Below the pieces are notes generated by a model, which saw nothing but the letters and a program-made list of their open reading frames with translations, was not told the DNA's origin and did no database searches. A program made the position numbers and the translations under genes. From Erythrobacter donghaensis (GTDB lineage Bacteria; Pseudomonadota; Alphaproteobacteria; Sphingomonadales; Sphingomonadaceae), in contig NZ_LSJS01000054.1 in assembly GCF_001557325.1 (NCBI RefSeq), forward strand, positions 1 to 49,434: a stretch of DNA of 49,434 nucleotides, given 5' to 3'. This document shows, one piece after another, positions 1-8,412 of this stretch. Numbering within the stretch: the first letter of the stretch is position 1; the number at the start of each line of letters is the position of its first letter.

Positions 1-447
1 GGCGGCGGGTCGCTCGAGCCCGCCGATCTCGTCATCGCCGCCACCGGCAGCGCCGCGCCCGGCTGGGCGCGCGCGAGCGGGGTGGCGACCGACGCGGGCG
101 GGTTCCTGAGCGTCGACGCGCACCACCGCTCAGTGTCGCACCCGCGCATCTTCGCCGCCGGAGACGTCGCCGCGCGCACCGACCGCGCGCTCGCGCATGC
201 CGGGGTGCATGCGGTGTTTGCCGGGCCGGTGCTCGCCGCCAACCTGCGCCATATGCTGGCGGGCGAGACCCCGCGCGCCGCCTACCATCCCCGATGGAAC
301 AGCCTCTACCTGATGAACACCGGCGACGGTTCGGCGATCCTCAGCTATGGGCCGCTGAGCGCGCAAGGGTCGTGGGTGCTCGCGCTCAAGCACTGGATCG
401 ACAAACGCTGGATTGCGAAATACGCTGCACTTGCGAAGAGCGAGTAA
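1..447 (+). CDS. FAD-dependent pyridine nucleotide-disulphide oxidoreductase, SelD-N-terminal-like (5' end outside window)
   Basis: The reading frame is open from base 1, so the gene starts before the window and about 148 C-terminal codons are seen. FAAGDVA near codons 52-58 is the second FAD-binding signature of two-dinucleotide-binding-domain flavoproteins. The tail (NTGDGSAILSYG, then a Trp-rich stretch ending KHWIDKRW) resembles the C-terminal region of the stand-alone or SelD-fused 'Nterm_to_SelD' oxidoreductases, which are related to type II NADH dehydrogenases. Such proteins probably transfer electrons from NAD(P)H through FAD at the membrane, but the acceptor is unknown. A 44-base gap separates it from the next flavoprotein gene. 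Family assignment is good; substrate is not inferable. Confidence 0.7.
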   Translation, partial: GGGSLEPADLVIAATGSAAPGWARASGVATDAGGFLSVDAHHRSVSHPRIFAAGDVAARTDRALAHAGVHAVFAGPVLAANLRHMLAGETPRAAYHPRWNSLYLMNTGDGSAILSYGPLSAQGSWVLALKHWIDKRWIAKYAALAKSE

Positions 448-491
448 CGATCCGGGGTCTGACGGCGAATGCCCGACAAGGGAGTCCCACT

Positions 492-2633
492 TTGAAAAAG
501 CTTGCTGTCCTCGCCGTTCTGGCTGCGCTGGTCGCTGCCTACTTCATCTTCGATATCGGGCAATACCTTACGCTCGAGGGGATCAAGGCGCTCGCGGCCG
601 ATCTGGCGGCATTTCAGCAGCGCAATGCGCTGGCGGTGATTGTGGGGTTCTTCCTCGCCTATGTTGTGGTCGCCGGCGCCTCGCTGCCGGGGGCCGCGAT
701 CATGACGCTGGCCGCCGGAGCGTTGTTCGACCTCGTATTGGGCACGATCATTGTCTCTTTTGCATCCACCATCGGGGCAACGCTTGCCTTCCTCTCCTCG
801 CGCTATGTGCTGCGCGACAGTATCGAGGCGCAGTTCGGCGAACGGCTGAAGGCGATCAACACCGGTCTGGAGCGGGACGGGGCGTTCTACCTCTTTTCCT
901 TGCGGATGATCCCGGTCTTCCCTTTCTTCATTGTCAATCTGGTGATGGGCCTGACGCGCATCCGCACGCTGACCTTTGCGCTGGTGAGTCAGGCGGGCAT
1001 GCTGCTGGGCACCATCGTTTACGTGAACGCGGGCACCCAGCTGGCGCAGATCGACAGCCTGTCCGGGATTGCATCGCCCGCGGTGATCGGCAGCTTCGTG
1101 CTGCTTGGCATCGTGCCGTGGCTCGCCAAGGGGGTGATCGGGATGCTGAAGCGCCGCAAGGTCTATGCCGGGTTCACGAAGCCTCGCAAATTCGACCGCA
1201 ACCTCGTGGTAATCGGCGCAGGCTCGGCGGGGCTCGTCTCGGCCTATATCGCCGCGCAGGTCAAGGCCAAGGTGACGCTGGTCGAGGCCCACGAAATGGG
1301 CGGCGATTGCCTCAACACCGGCTGCGTGCCCTCCAAGGCGCTGATCAAGAGCGCCAAGGTCGCCGCGACCATGCGCCACGCCGACAAGTATGGCCTGTCG
1401 CCCGTGGAGCCCGAGGTGCCGTTCAAGGCGGTGATCGCGCGGGTGCTCGACACCATCGAGGCAATCGAGCCCCACGATTCGGTCGAACGCTACACCGGCC
1501 TCGGGGTCGATGTGGTCAAGGGCTACGCGAAGATCATCGACCCGTGGACGGTCGAGATCGCGCTGAACGATGGCGGTACGCAGCGCCTCACCACCCGCAG
1601 CATCATCATCGCCAGCGGGGCCGAGCCGGTGGTGCCGCCGATCCCGGGGATCGCGGAGAGCGGCTACCTCACCAGCGAGACCATGTGGCAGGCCTTCGCC
1701 GCGATGGACGCCGCCCCGCCGCGCGCGGTGGTGCTCGGCGGCGGGCCGATCGGCTGCGAGATCGCGCAGTCGCTCGCGCGGCTCGGCTCCGAGGTCACCC
1801 AGATCGAGATGGCCGACGCCGTGCTGGGGCGCGAGGATGCCGATGTCTCGGCACTCGCCAAGGAATCGCTCGAAGCTGACGGCGTGCGCGTGCTCACCGG
1901 CCACAAGGCGGTGCGCTTTGAAGGCCGCACCCTGATCGCGGAGGCGGGCGGGGCCGAGGTCGCGGTGCCCTATGACGCGCTGGTCGTCGCCATCGGCCGC
2001 AAGGCGCGGCTCACCGGCTTCGGGCTCGAGGACATCGGGGTCGATGTCGACCGCACCGTCGTGACCGACGAATTCCTCGCCACCAAGTTCCCCAACATCT
2101 TCGCCGCCGGCGACGTCGCGGGGCCCTACCAGTTCACCCACACCGCGAGCCACCAGGCCTGGTATGCCAGCGTCAACGCGCTGTTCGGCATGTTCCGCAA
2201 GTTCAAGGCCGACTACCGCGTGATCCCCGCCGTCACCTTCCTCGACCCCGAAGTCGCCCGCGTCGGGATCAACGAGCGCGAGGCGGCGGAGCAGGGCATC
2301 GCGGTGCAAGTCACCCGCTACGAGCTCGACGATCTCGACCGCGCCATCGCCGAGAGCGAGACGAAGGGCTTCGTCAAGGTGCTCACCCCGGCAGGCGGCA
2401 AGGACAAGGTGCTCGGCGTCACCATCGTCGGCGCGCATGCGGGCGAGCTGCTCGCCGAATATGTGCTGGCGATGAAGCACGGGATCGGCCTCAACAAGAT
2501 CCTCGGCACGATCCACTCCTACCCCACCATGGCCGAGGCCAACAAGTTCGCGGCCGGCAACTGGAAGCGCGCCAACAAGCCCGAGGGGCTGCTCAAGTGG
2601 GTCGAGCGCTATCACGCCTGGATGCGCGGCTGA
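492..2633 (+). CDS. TVP38/TMEM64 (SNARE-associated/DedA-like) membrane domain fused to dihydrolipoyl dehydrogenase/mercuric reductase-like flavoprotein
   Basis: 713 aa from a TTG start at 492, preceded by an AAGGGAG ribosome-binding site; the longer in-frame start overlaps the upstream gene and is unlikely. Residues 1-225 hold several membrane segments with the VTT/TVP38 pattern (LPGAAIMTLAAGALFD; RMIPVFPFFIVN). From about residue 235 follows a class I pyridine nucleotide-disulphide oxidoreductase: FAD motif GAGSAGL (about 240), redox pair C273-LNTG-C278, NAD(P) motif GGGPIGCE, FAAGDVA, and a dimerisation domain. The C-terminal segment reads HSYPTMAE, where lipoamide dehydrogenases have HxHPTxxE, so the catalytic His is Tyr, as in MerA. 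MerA's terminal Cys pair and N-terminal metal domain are absent. Probably a membrane-tethered NAD(P)H-dependent disulphide oxidoreductase of unknown substrate. Such fusions are known from other proteobacteria. Confidence 0.85.
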   Translation: MKKLAVLAVLAALVAAYFIFDIGQYLTLEGIKALAADLAAFQQRNALAVIVGFFLAYVVVAGASLPGAAIMTLAAGALFDLVLGTIIVSFASTIGATLAFLSSRYVLRDSIEAQFGERLKAINTGLERDGAFYLFSLRMIPVFPFFIVNLVMGLTRIRTLTFALVSQAGMLLGTIVYVNAGTQLAQIDSLSGIASPAVIGSFVLLGIVPWLAKGVIGMLKRRKVYAGFTKPRKFDRNLVVIGAGSAGLVSAYIAAQVKAKVTLVEAHEMGGDCLNTGCVPSKALIKSAKVAATMRHADKYGLSPVEPEVPFKAVIARVLDTIEAIEPHDSVERYTGLGVDVVKGYAKIIDPWTVEIALNDGGTQRLTTRSIIIASGAEPVVPPIPGIAESGYLTSETMWQAFAAMDAAPPRAVVLGGGPIGCEIAQSLARLGSEVTQIEMADAVLGREDADVSALAKESLEADGVRVLTGHKAVRFEGRTLIAEAGGAEVAVPYDALVVAIGRKARLTGFGLEDIGVDVDRTVVTDEFLATKFPNIFAAGDVAGPYQFTHTASHQAWYASVNALFGMFRKFKADYRVIPAVTFLDPEVARVGINEREAAEQGIAVQVTRYELDDLDRAIAESETKGFVKVLTPAGGKDKVLGVTIVGAHAGELLAEYVLAMKHGIGLNKILGTIHSYPTMAEANKFAAGNWKRANKPEGLLKWVERYHAWMRG

Positions 2634-2692
2634 GGCGCTGGCGCTCGGCCGCGTGATCGGCCAGAGAGGCTCTCGGTACGACAACGGAACCT

Positions 2693-3268
2693 GTGCGAAT
2701 GCCCTATTACAGTCTGGACCAGGACATGAGCATCGCCGATCAGTGGCACATCGGGGATATCCGCGAGGTGGCCGCAGACTGCTTTTTCGACCCGCTGGAC
2801 GGCTCGCCTGTGCCCCTCGATCTGACCGCCCGGGTCGCGCATCACGGCCGGGAAACCGACTTCGCGGTCGGCTGGCGTTTCCTGTTCGTCAGCGAACGCG
2901 CGCGGCAGGTGATCGCGGGCACCGGCGTTTCCGAGGACGAGATCGTTTTCCACCCGGTCCGCTTCGATAATCACGCGCCCTCGCAGGCATATCACGCCCT
3001 CTCCATCCGGAAAGTCCGCGCCTGCGTCGACGAGGCAAGATCGGAATGGAGCCCCTGCTATTACGGCGAAGGCGAAACGCCGACCTCGCGCGGCTTTCTG
3101 AGGCTCTATGGCGCCTTCTTCGAGCTGGCGATCGACGAGGAGCAGGTCGCCGGTCTCGACGTGCTGCGGGTGGAGGGCGTCAAGGACCTTGTCATCGTCA
3201 GCGACAGAATAAGGGACGCATTTGTGGCGGCCGGCCTGACCGGGGCGCGTTTGACCAGAGTGTCCTAG
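2693..3268 (+). CDS. Imm11/DUF1629-like protein (orphan immunity-like)
   Basis: 191 aa from GTG 2693, or 189 aa from ATG 2699, which is equally plausible. No signal peptide or membrane segment. The C-terminal phrase DLVIVSDRIRDAFVAAGLTGARLTRV matches the hallmark ending of the Imm11 (MXAN_0049/DUF1629) family, whose members are often immunity proteins next to polymorphic toxins (the first 20 residues of that phrase are the diagnostic part). No toxin gene is visible: neighbours are a flavoprotein upstream and a nucleoside transporter downstream. It could be an orphan immunity gene kept as protection, or a family member with another role. The family call rests on one motif and the overall length. 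Confidence 0.45.
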   Translation: MRMPYYSLDQDMSIADQWHIGDIREVAADCFFDPLDGSPVPLDLTARVAHHGRETDFAVGWRFLFVSERARQVIAGTGVSEDEIVFHPVRFDNHAPSQAYHALSIRKVRACVDEARSEWSPCYYGEGETPTSRGFLRLYGAFFELAIDEEQVAGLDVLRVEGVKDLVIVSDRIRDAFVAAGLTGARLTRVS

Positions 3269-3329
3269 GCCGCCGCGCACTTGACCTGCGGGCGGCGGGG
3301 GATGACACGGGCTGCAATCGGGGGTGTGA

Positions 3330-4604
3330 TTGGAACTGTTCGACCAATTTCGCGGCGTGATCGGGCTGGCGGTGCTGATGGGCCTCGCATGGGCCTTCAG
3401 CGAGAACCGCAAGCGCCTGCCCGGCTGGCGCTGGGCGCTGGGTGCGCTCGCGCTGCAGGGGCTGCTCGCGGTGCTGATCGTGCGCGTTCCGGCGGTGTGG
3501 GCGGCGGTCGGCCTCGTCAATAACGCAGTGAGCGCCGTCGAGGCGGCGACGCTCAAGGGCTCGGCCTACATGTTCGGCTATCTCGGCGGGGCGGAGCTGC
3601 CCTTCGCGCTCAAGCCGGGCGCGCAGCCGCCGCTGGTGATCGCCTTCCAGATCCTGCCGCTGGTGATCGTCTTTTCCGCCCTCTCCGCCTTGCTGTGGCA
3701 CTGGGGGGTGCTGCGCTGGATCGTGAACGGCCTGAGCTTCCTCCTGCGCCGTTCGCTGGGCGTCTCCGGCGTGGTCGGCCTGTCGGGCGGGGCCAGCGTG
3801 TTCCTCGGGCCGGTCGAAGCGCCGCTGGTGACGCGGGCCTATTTCGCCCGCGTCTCGCGCTCGGAACTGTTCCAGATCATGACCCTGACGATGGCGACGA
3901 TCTCGGGCGCGATCCTGATCCTCTATGCGACGACGCTCAAGGCCACCGTGCCCGATGCCGTCGGCCACATGATCTCCGCCTCGCTGATCTCGCTCCCGGC
4001 CGCGCTGCTGATCGCCCGGCTGATGGTGCCCCCGTCGGCCGAGGACGCCGCGACCGAGGTCGACGGCGAGGACACGGGGCTCAAGTACGAAAGCAGCATC
4101 GATGCCATCATCAAGGGCACGCTCGACGGGATGCAGCTGTTCCTCGCGGTGATCGCGGTGATCATCACGGTCTTTGCGCTGGTGGCGCTGGTCGACATGG
4201 CGCTGGCCGCGACGACGCTGACGGTGGAGGGCGCGCCGCTCAGCCTCAAGCGCATCCTCGGCTGGGGCCTTGCGCCCTTCATGTGGCTGCTCGGCGTGCC
4301 CTGGGGCGAGGCGCAGGCGGCCGGCGGGTTGATGGGCACCAAGGCGGTGCTCAACGAATATGTCGCCTATCTCGAACTCGCCGCGCTGCCCGCGGGCGCG
4401 CTCGGGCCGCGGGCGACGCTGATCGTCACCTACGCGCTGTGCGGGGTCGCCAATCTGGCGAGCGTCGGCCTGCTGGTCTCGACCATCGGCACCCTCGCCC
4501 CCGAGCGCCGCGCCGAGGCGGCGGGGCTGGGGATGAAGAGCTGGATCAGCGGCAACCTCGCCAGCGCCATGACCGGCGCATGGATCGGGCTGGTGACATG
4601 GTGA
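3330..4604 (+). CDS. Concentrative nucleoside transporter (CNT/NupC family)
   Basis: 424 aa from TTG 3330; an in-frame TGA lies immediately upstream (3327), so this is the first possible start. The N-terminal domain (RGVIGLAVLMGLAWAFSENRK), the core gate motif GGASVFLGPVEAPLVTRAYF and the following RSELFQIMTLTMATISG are the classic signatures of Na+- or H+-coupled nucleoside symporters. The protein is hydrophobic throughout, with about 8-10 membrane segments plus re-entrant loops. It lies 10 bases upstream of a CDP-alcohol phosphatidyltransferase gene and may be cotranscribed with it. Imports nucleosides across the inner membrane; exact specificity is not predictable. Confidence 0.9.
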   Translation: MELFDQFRGVIGLAVLMGLAWAFSENRKRLPGWRWALGALALQGLLAVLIVRVPAVWAAVGLVNNAVSAVEAATLKGSAYMFGYLGGAELPFALKPGAQPPLVIAFQILPLVIVFSALSALLWHWGVLRWIVNGLSFLLRRSLGVSGVVGLSGGASVFLGPVEAPLVTRAYFARVSRSELFQIMTLTMATISGAILILYATTLKATVPDAVGHMISASLISLPAALLIARLMVPPSAEDAATEVDGEDTGLKYESSIDAIIKGTLDGMQLFLAVIAVIITVFALVALVDMALAATTLTVEGAPLSLKRILGWGLAPFMWLLGVPWGEAQAAGGLMGTKAVLNEYVAYLELAALPAGALGPRATLIVTYALCGVANLASVGLLVSTIGTLAPERRAEAAGLGMKSWISGNLASAMTGAWIGLVTW

Positions 4605-4614
4605 GGGCGCAGCC

Positions 4615-5220
4615 GTGCTAGACGCCAAACTCCGCCCCCTGATCGATCCGCCATTGAACGCCCTCGGCCGCGCGCTGGCGGGCGCTGGGATCACCGCCAA
4701 CGCGATCACCTTCGCCGGGCTCGCCTTGGGCCTCGGCGGAGCCGCCGCCATTGCCTTGGGCCACATCGGCTGGGGCCTCGCGCTGATCATCGCCAACCGC
4801 GTGCTCGACGGGCTCGACGGCGCGGTGGCGCGCGTGCGGGGGCCTTCGGACCTCGGCGGCTATTTCGACATCGTCGCCGACTTCGCCTTCTATGTCAGCA
4901 TTCCCGTGGGCTTCGGCATCCTCGCGCCTGCCAACACCCTGCCCGCGCTGGTGCTGGTGGCGAGTTTCGTGCTGACCGGCGTCAGCTTCCTCGCCTTCGC
5001 CGTGATCGCGGGCAAGCGCGGCGCGAGCACCGAGGCGCATGGGCGCAAGAGCTTCTTCTACTCCACCGGCCTTGCCGAGGGCACCGAGACCATCGCGGTG
5101 TTCATCGCCATGTGTCTGTTTCCGGCATGGTTCGGCACCATCGCCTATGCCTATGCGGCGCTGTGCACGCTCACCGTGTTCCAGCGCAGCGCGATGGCGC
5201 TGGCCGCCTTCCGCGACTGA
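4615..5220 (+). CDS. CDP-alcohol phosphatidyltransferase family protein
   Basis: 201 aa integral membrane enzyme. The family motif D-x2-DG-x2-AR-x8-G-x3-D-x3-D is intact from Asp65 (DGLDGAVARV, then GGYFDIVADF), so it should transfer a phosphatidyl group from CDP-diacylglycerol or a related CDP-alcohol. Several hydrophobic helices surround the motif. It starts 10 bases after the CNT transporter and ends directly at the stop codon of the convergent DUF1499 gene (5221). The acceptor alcohol cannot be told from sequence; PgsA and PssA normally sit in other contexts, so this is probably an accessory phospholipid enzyme. Confidence 0.85.
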   Translation: MLDAKLRPLIDPPLNALGRALAGAGITANAITFAGLALGLGGAAAIALGHIGWGLALIIANRVLDGLDGAVARVRGPSDLGGYFDIVADFAFYVSIPVGFGILAPANTLPALVLVASFVLTGVSFLAFAVIAGKRGASTEAHGRKSFFYSTGLAEGTETIAVFIAMCLFPAWFGTIAYAYAALCTLTVFQRSAMALAAFRD

Positions 5221-6057
5221 TCAGCGCGCCGCCGTTCCCAGCAGCGCCTCGGTGCGGGCGCGCAGGTCGTCGATCCGCGCGGTGTTGGCGCCGAGATCGC
5301 TCACGCCCACCCGGCTCACCGAGCGGAAGTCGATCTGCGCCTCGCCGACGCGCGCGACGACATCGTCCTTGAAACCGAACCAGAAGCTCTGCGCCACTCC
5401 CTCGACCGTGCCGGTGGCTTCGTCCGCGCGGATATCGGTGAGGCCCATCGCGGTCATCGCCGCCTTGACCGCCGCGATACCCGCCGCCTTGTCCGCCCCG
5501 CCCAATGGCAGCGGGGCCGGGCGGTCGGGCTTGGCGGTGATGATCTGCGCGATGCTCTTGACCGCCAGCTCGTCCGAAACGCGCCCTTGGTAAGGCTTCA
5601 ACTGGCCGATCGGGGTCTGAAAGTCGTTGACCGGATTGCTCACGCCTTCTGCCCGTTCGGCCATCACCGCCGCGGAGAAGACCGGCGGGTTGCCGGTGTC
5701 GGTGGCAATATCGGAAATCGGGTTCTCGGCCGCCTTGCCGCGGAGGCTCGCCAACATCCCGAATGCCGCGACGACCGCGACCAGCGCGATCCCCGCCACC
5801 GCCAGCGGCACCTTGCGCCGCGGCCTGGCGCGGATCGCCAGCACCAGCGCGACCAGCGCGACGAGCCCGAGGATGCCGAGCAGGATCGGCCCGCCCGAGA
5901 TGGTCATGGTCACGAGCCCGAACCGCCAGTCCCACACCCCGAACCGGGTGCCGAGGGCTGCGATGATGAACCACAGGGGCACGATCGCCATGAGGGCAAG
6001 GGTGAGCTTGGTGGATGTGGGCGTCGGGTGCAACGGCGGGTTGAGCGGTGTGTTCAT
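5221..6057 (-). CDS. DUF1499 family membrane protein
   Basis: 278 aa when started at ATG 6057 (MNTPLNPPLHPTPTSTKL); the longer open frame upstream has no conserved content and crosses the cytochrome promoter region, so it is rejected. The N-terminal third has three membrane helices (LTLALMAIVPLWFIIAAL; ISGGPILLGILGLVALVALVLA; VAGIALVAVVAAFGML). The soluble rest carries the DUF1499 pattern (NPVNDFQTPIGQLKPYQ..., FWFGFKDDVVARV, IDFRSVSRVGVSDLGANTARI). The function of DUF1499 is unknown. It is convergent with the phosphatidyltransferase with no gap, so the two transcripts probably overlap. Confidence 0.8.
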   Translation of the reverse strand: MNTPLNPPLHPTPTSTKLTLALMAIVPLWFIIAALGTRFGVWDWRFGLVTMTISGGPILLGILGLVALVALVLAIRARPRRKVPLAVAGIALVAVVAAFGMLASLRGKAAENPISDIATDTGNPPVFSAAVMAERAEGVSNPVNDFQTPIGQLKPYQGRVSDELAVKSIAQIITAKPDRPAPLPLGGADKAAGIAAVKAAMTAMGLTDIRADEATGTVEGVAQSFWFGFKDDVVARVGEAQIDFRSVSRVGVSDLGANTARIDDLRARTEALLGTAAR

Positions 6058-6273
6058 GGGGCAAGCATAGCGCATGGCCCACCCATGGCAATGCCGCCGG
6101 TTGGCGCTTGTGCATGGGCTTCGGAACCGCCTGCGATCCTTGTGCGTTAGGGGTTGGCGGAGTTGGGGAAAGGGGCGCTTGGCATGCGTGAAGTCCCGCT
6201 TTTCTTGCCCGACAAACTGGAGTAAGGCCCGCTGGGATGCGGGAGGAACAAGTTGTTCAGAGGACAAACGACC

Positions 6274-6777
6274 ATGAAGCGTAATATCCTGATGGGCGCA
6301 GCTGCGCTGGCAGCACTCGCCACCCTTTCTGCTTGCGGCGGCAAGAAGGAAGAAGAAGCCGCCGCTCCGGCTGCGACCACCGAAGAAGCGGCCGCTCCGG
6401 CTGAAACCGCTGCCGCCACGCCCGCTGCCGCCGCCGATGCCGGCGCGAAGCTCGAATATGCCAGCTTCACCGGCGATGCCGCCGCGGGCGAGAAGGTCTT
6501 CGCCGCATGCCGCACCTGCCACGTCTTCGACGAAGGCGTGAACCGCGTCGGCCCGTCGCTGCACAAGATCGTCGGCCGCCAGTCGGGCTCCGTCGCGGGC
6601 TTCAACTACTCGGACGCCAACAAGAACAGCGGCATCACCTGGACGCCGCAGATCCTGTTCGAATACCTCAAGGACCCCAAGGGCTACATCCCCGGCACCA
6701 AGATGAATTTCCCGGGCGTCAAGGACGACCAGAAGCGCGCCGACCTGGTCGCCTATCTCGAAGCCCAGTCGAAGTAA
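6274..6777 (+). CDS. Lipoprotein c-type cytochrome (class I, c550-like)
   Basis: 167 aa. A signal peptide ends in lipobox LSAC with Cys21 as the lipidated residue, followed by an Ala/Pro/Glu-rich linker to about residue 60 that would hold the domain off the membrane. The haem site is C79-RT-C82-H83 and the likely sixth ligand is Met144 in GTKMNFPG. The phrase GPSLHKIVGRQSGSVAGFNYS is typical of mitochondrial-type/c550 cytochromes. It should shuttle electrons at the periplasmic face of the inner membrane, possibly between bc1 and oxidase or reaction centre (inference). Single gene with its own terminator at 6805. Confidence 0.93.
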   Translation: MKRNILMGAAALAALATLSACGGKKEEEAAAPAATTEEAAAPAETAAATPAAAADAGAKLEYASFTGDAAAGEKVFAACRTCHVFDEGVNRVGPSLHKIVGRQSGSVAGFNYSDANKNSGITWTPQILFEYLKDPKGYIPGTKMNFPGVKDDQKRADLVAYLEAQSK

Positions 6778-6804
6778 GACCGGGCCTCAGGGCACAAGAA
6801 AAAC

Positions 6805-6836
6805 GGGCGGTGCAGCAGGGCTGCGCCGCCCTTTTT
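6805..6836 (+). terminator. Rho-independent terminator after cytochrome c gene
   Basis: GGGCGG-TGCAGC stem, AGG loop, GCTGCG-CCGCCC return arm, then a run of T residues. It stands 28 bases after the cytochrome stop codon and before the convergent halogenase gene ends. Confidence 0.85.
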
Positions 6837-6857
6837 CGTGCCCGCCTCGTCCCGCCC

Positions 6858-8384
6858 TCAGGCTGCTGCGAGCAGCCGCGCGTCGACCGGGCAATGGCGG
6901 ACGAGGTACTCCTCGTGGGTGGGCAGGGTGCCCACCGCGCGCGCGGTCACGGTCTTCACGTTGGCGAGGAACTCGGCGAGCTGCGCATCGCTGATCTGGT
7001 CGGCCATCGGATCGTAATCGGCCGGCATCACCCCCTGGCCGAGCATCACCTGCACCCAGCTGGCGTTCTGGAACAGATCGTCCACGTCGCGGCCCACGCG
7101 GCCCGCGGCGGCGAACAGCGCGATCTTGTGGGTGAGGCTCTCGGGCACCGCCATGTGCTTGCAATAGCGCCAGAACTCGGAATCCTCGCGCGCGGTCTGG
7201 TGGTAGTGGAGGATGAGGAAATCGCGGATCTGCGCGAACTCGGCGGTGCAGCGGCGGTTGTATTCCTCGCGCATCGCGGACGGATCGCCGGCGCGCGGGA
7301 AGTGCTGGATCAGCCGGCTGACATGCGACTGGATCAGGTGGATCGAGGTCGATTCGAGCGGCTCGAGGAACCCGCTTGCGAGGCCGATGGCGGCGCAGTT
7401 GTGCGCCCAGAAGGCCTGCCGTCGCCCGGTGGTGAAGCGGATCGGGCGCGGATCGGCGAGCGGCCTGGTGTCGAGCCCCGCCATCAGCGTCTCGGCCGCC
7501 GCCTCGTCGGTGGTGAAGCCGCTCGAATAGACATGGCCGTTGCCGGTGCGGTGCTGGAGCGGGATGCGCCACTGCCACCCGGCATCCCTGGCGGTCGCGC
7601 GGGTAAAGGGCACCAGCGTGGGCAGCCGCTCGCTCGGCACCGCGAGCGCGCGGTCGCAGGGAAGCCATTTCGACCAGTCCTCGTAGCCCACGCCCAGAGC
7701 ATCGCCCAGCAAGAGGGCGCGAAAGCCGGTGCAGTCGATGAAGAAATCGCCCGTGACCTGCTTGCCGCCCTTCAGCGTGATCGCGGTGATATCGCCGCTC
7801 TCGCCGTCGCGCTGGACGCTCTCGACGATCCCCTCGGTGCGCGTCACCCCGCGCCCCTCGGCATAGGCGCGCAGGAACAGGGCATAGCGGCTCGCGTCGA
7901 AATGATAGGCATAGGCGAGCCCCGTCATCGCGGTGTTGCCGACCCGGTCGAGCTTGCCGAAGCGCGCGGCCGAGGCCGCCATCTGGTGAAGCGAATAGTC
8001 CCACAGCCCCTTGGGATCGCCCGCCGCCCCGGCGCTGCGCCGCCAGTAGTGGTGGAAGGGCACATGCCCGAGGGCCATCCCCGTGTCGCCGAAGGTGTGG
8101 AGATAGCGGCTGCCCTTCGCGCCCCAGTCGACGAACTCGATCCCGAGCTTGAAGGTGCCCGATGTGGCGCTGAGGAATTCGTTCTCGTCGAGCCCGAGGA
8201 TGGCGTTGAGCCGGATGATCTGCGGGATCGTCGCCTCGCCCACGCCGACCGTGCCGATCGCCTCGCTCTCGACCAGCTCGATGGTGAGGCGCTGGCCCAG
8301 GAGCCGCGCGAAGGCGGCCGCTGTGATCCACCCGGCGGTGCCGCCGCCGACGATCACCAGCTTGTTGACTTCAGGCCTGTGCAT
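6858..8384 (-). CDS. Flavin-dependent halogenase (tryptophan halogenase family)
   Basis: 508 aa from ATG 8384. FAD motif GGGTAGW lies at residues 13-19; VGEATIP follows at about 48-54; the catalytic Lys79 in TFKLGIEF sits at exactly the position of Lys79 in PrnA; the diagnostic W-x-W-x-I-P motif is GWQWRIP near residue 270; SGFLEPLESTS carries the conserved Glu. All landmarks needed to make HOCl/HOBr on FADH2 are present. The enzyme needs a separate flavin reductase, which is not seen nearby. The next gene upstream (DUF6445) starts 28 bases earlier in transcription, so the two probably form an operon. In sphingomonads and xanthomonads such halogenases sit beside TonB receptors; their natural substrates are mostly unknown. 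Confidence 0.92.
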   Translation of the reverse strand: MHRPEVNKLVIVGGGTAGWITAAAFARLLGQRLTIELVESEAIGTVGVGEATIPQIIRLNAILGLDENEFLSATSGTFKLGIEFVDWGAKGSRYLHTFGDTGMALGHVPFHHYWRRSAGAAGDPKGLWDYSLHQMAASAARFGKLDRVGNTAMTGLAYAYHFDASRYALFLRAYAEGRGVTRTEGIVESVQRDGESGDITAITLKGGKQVTGDFFIDCTGFRALLLGDALGVGYEDWSKWLPCDRALAVPSERLPTLVPFTRATARDAGWQWRIPLQHRTGNGHVYSSGFTTDEAAAETLMAGLDTRPLADPRPIRFTTGRRQAFWAHNCAAIGLASGFLEPLESTSIHLIQSHVSRLIQHFPRAGDPSAMREEYNRRCTAEFAQIRDFLILHYHQTAREDSEFWRYCKHMAVPESLTHKIALFAAAGRVGRDVDDLFQNASWVQVMLGQGVMPADYDPMADQISDAQLAEFLANVKTVTARAVGTLPTHEEYLVRHCPVDARLLAAA

Positions 8385-8412
8385 GTGTCCTCGTCCCCTC
8401 TGTGCCGCCACC

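Noticed and set aside
492..2633. Mercuric reductase
   Set aside because: The C-terminal Cys pair and metal-binding domain are missing and no mer genes are near; only the Tyr in the active-site segment resembles MerA.
345..2684. Long minus-strand frame opposite the TVP38-flavoprotein gene (779 codons)
   Set aside because: Low-complexity His/Arg/Ala/Gly protein typical of the antisense of GC-rich genes; no domain, and the plus-strand gene is a clear homologue.
6058..6564. N-terminal extension of the DUF1499 protein
   Set aside because: It would run through the cytochrome promoter and gene on the other strand, and the normal N terminus starts at 6057.
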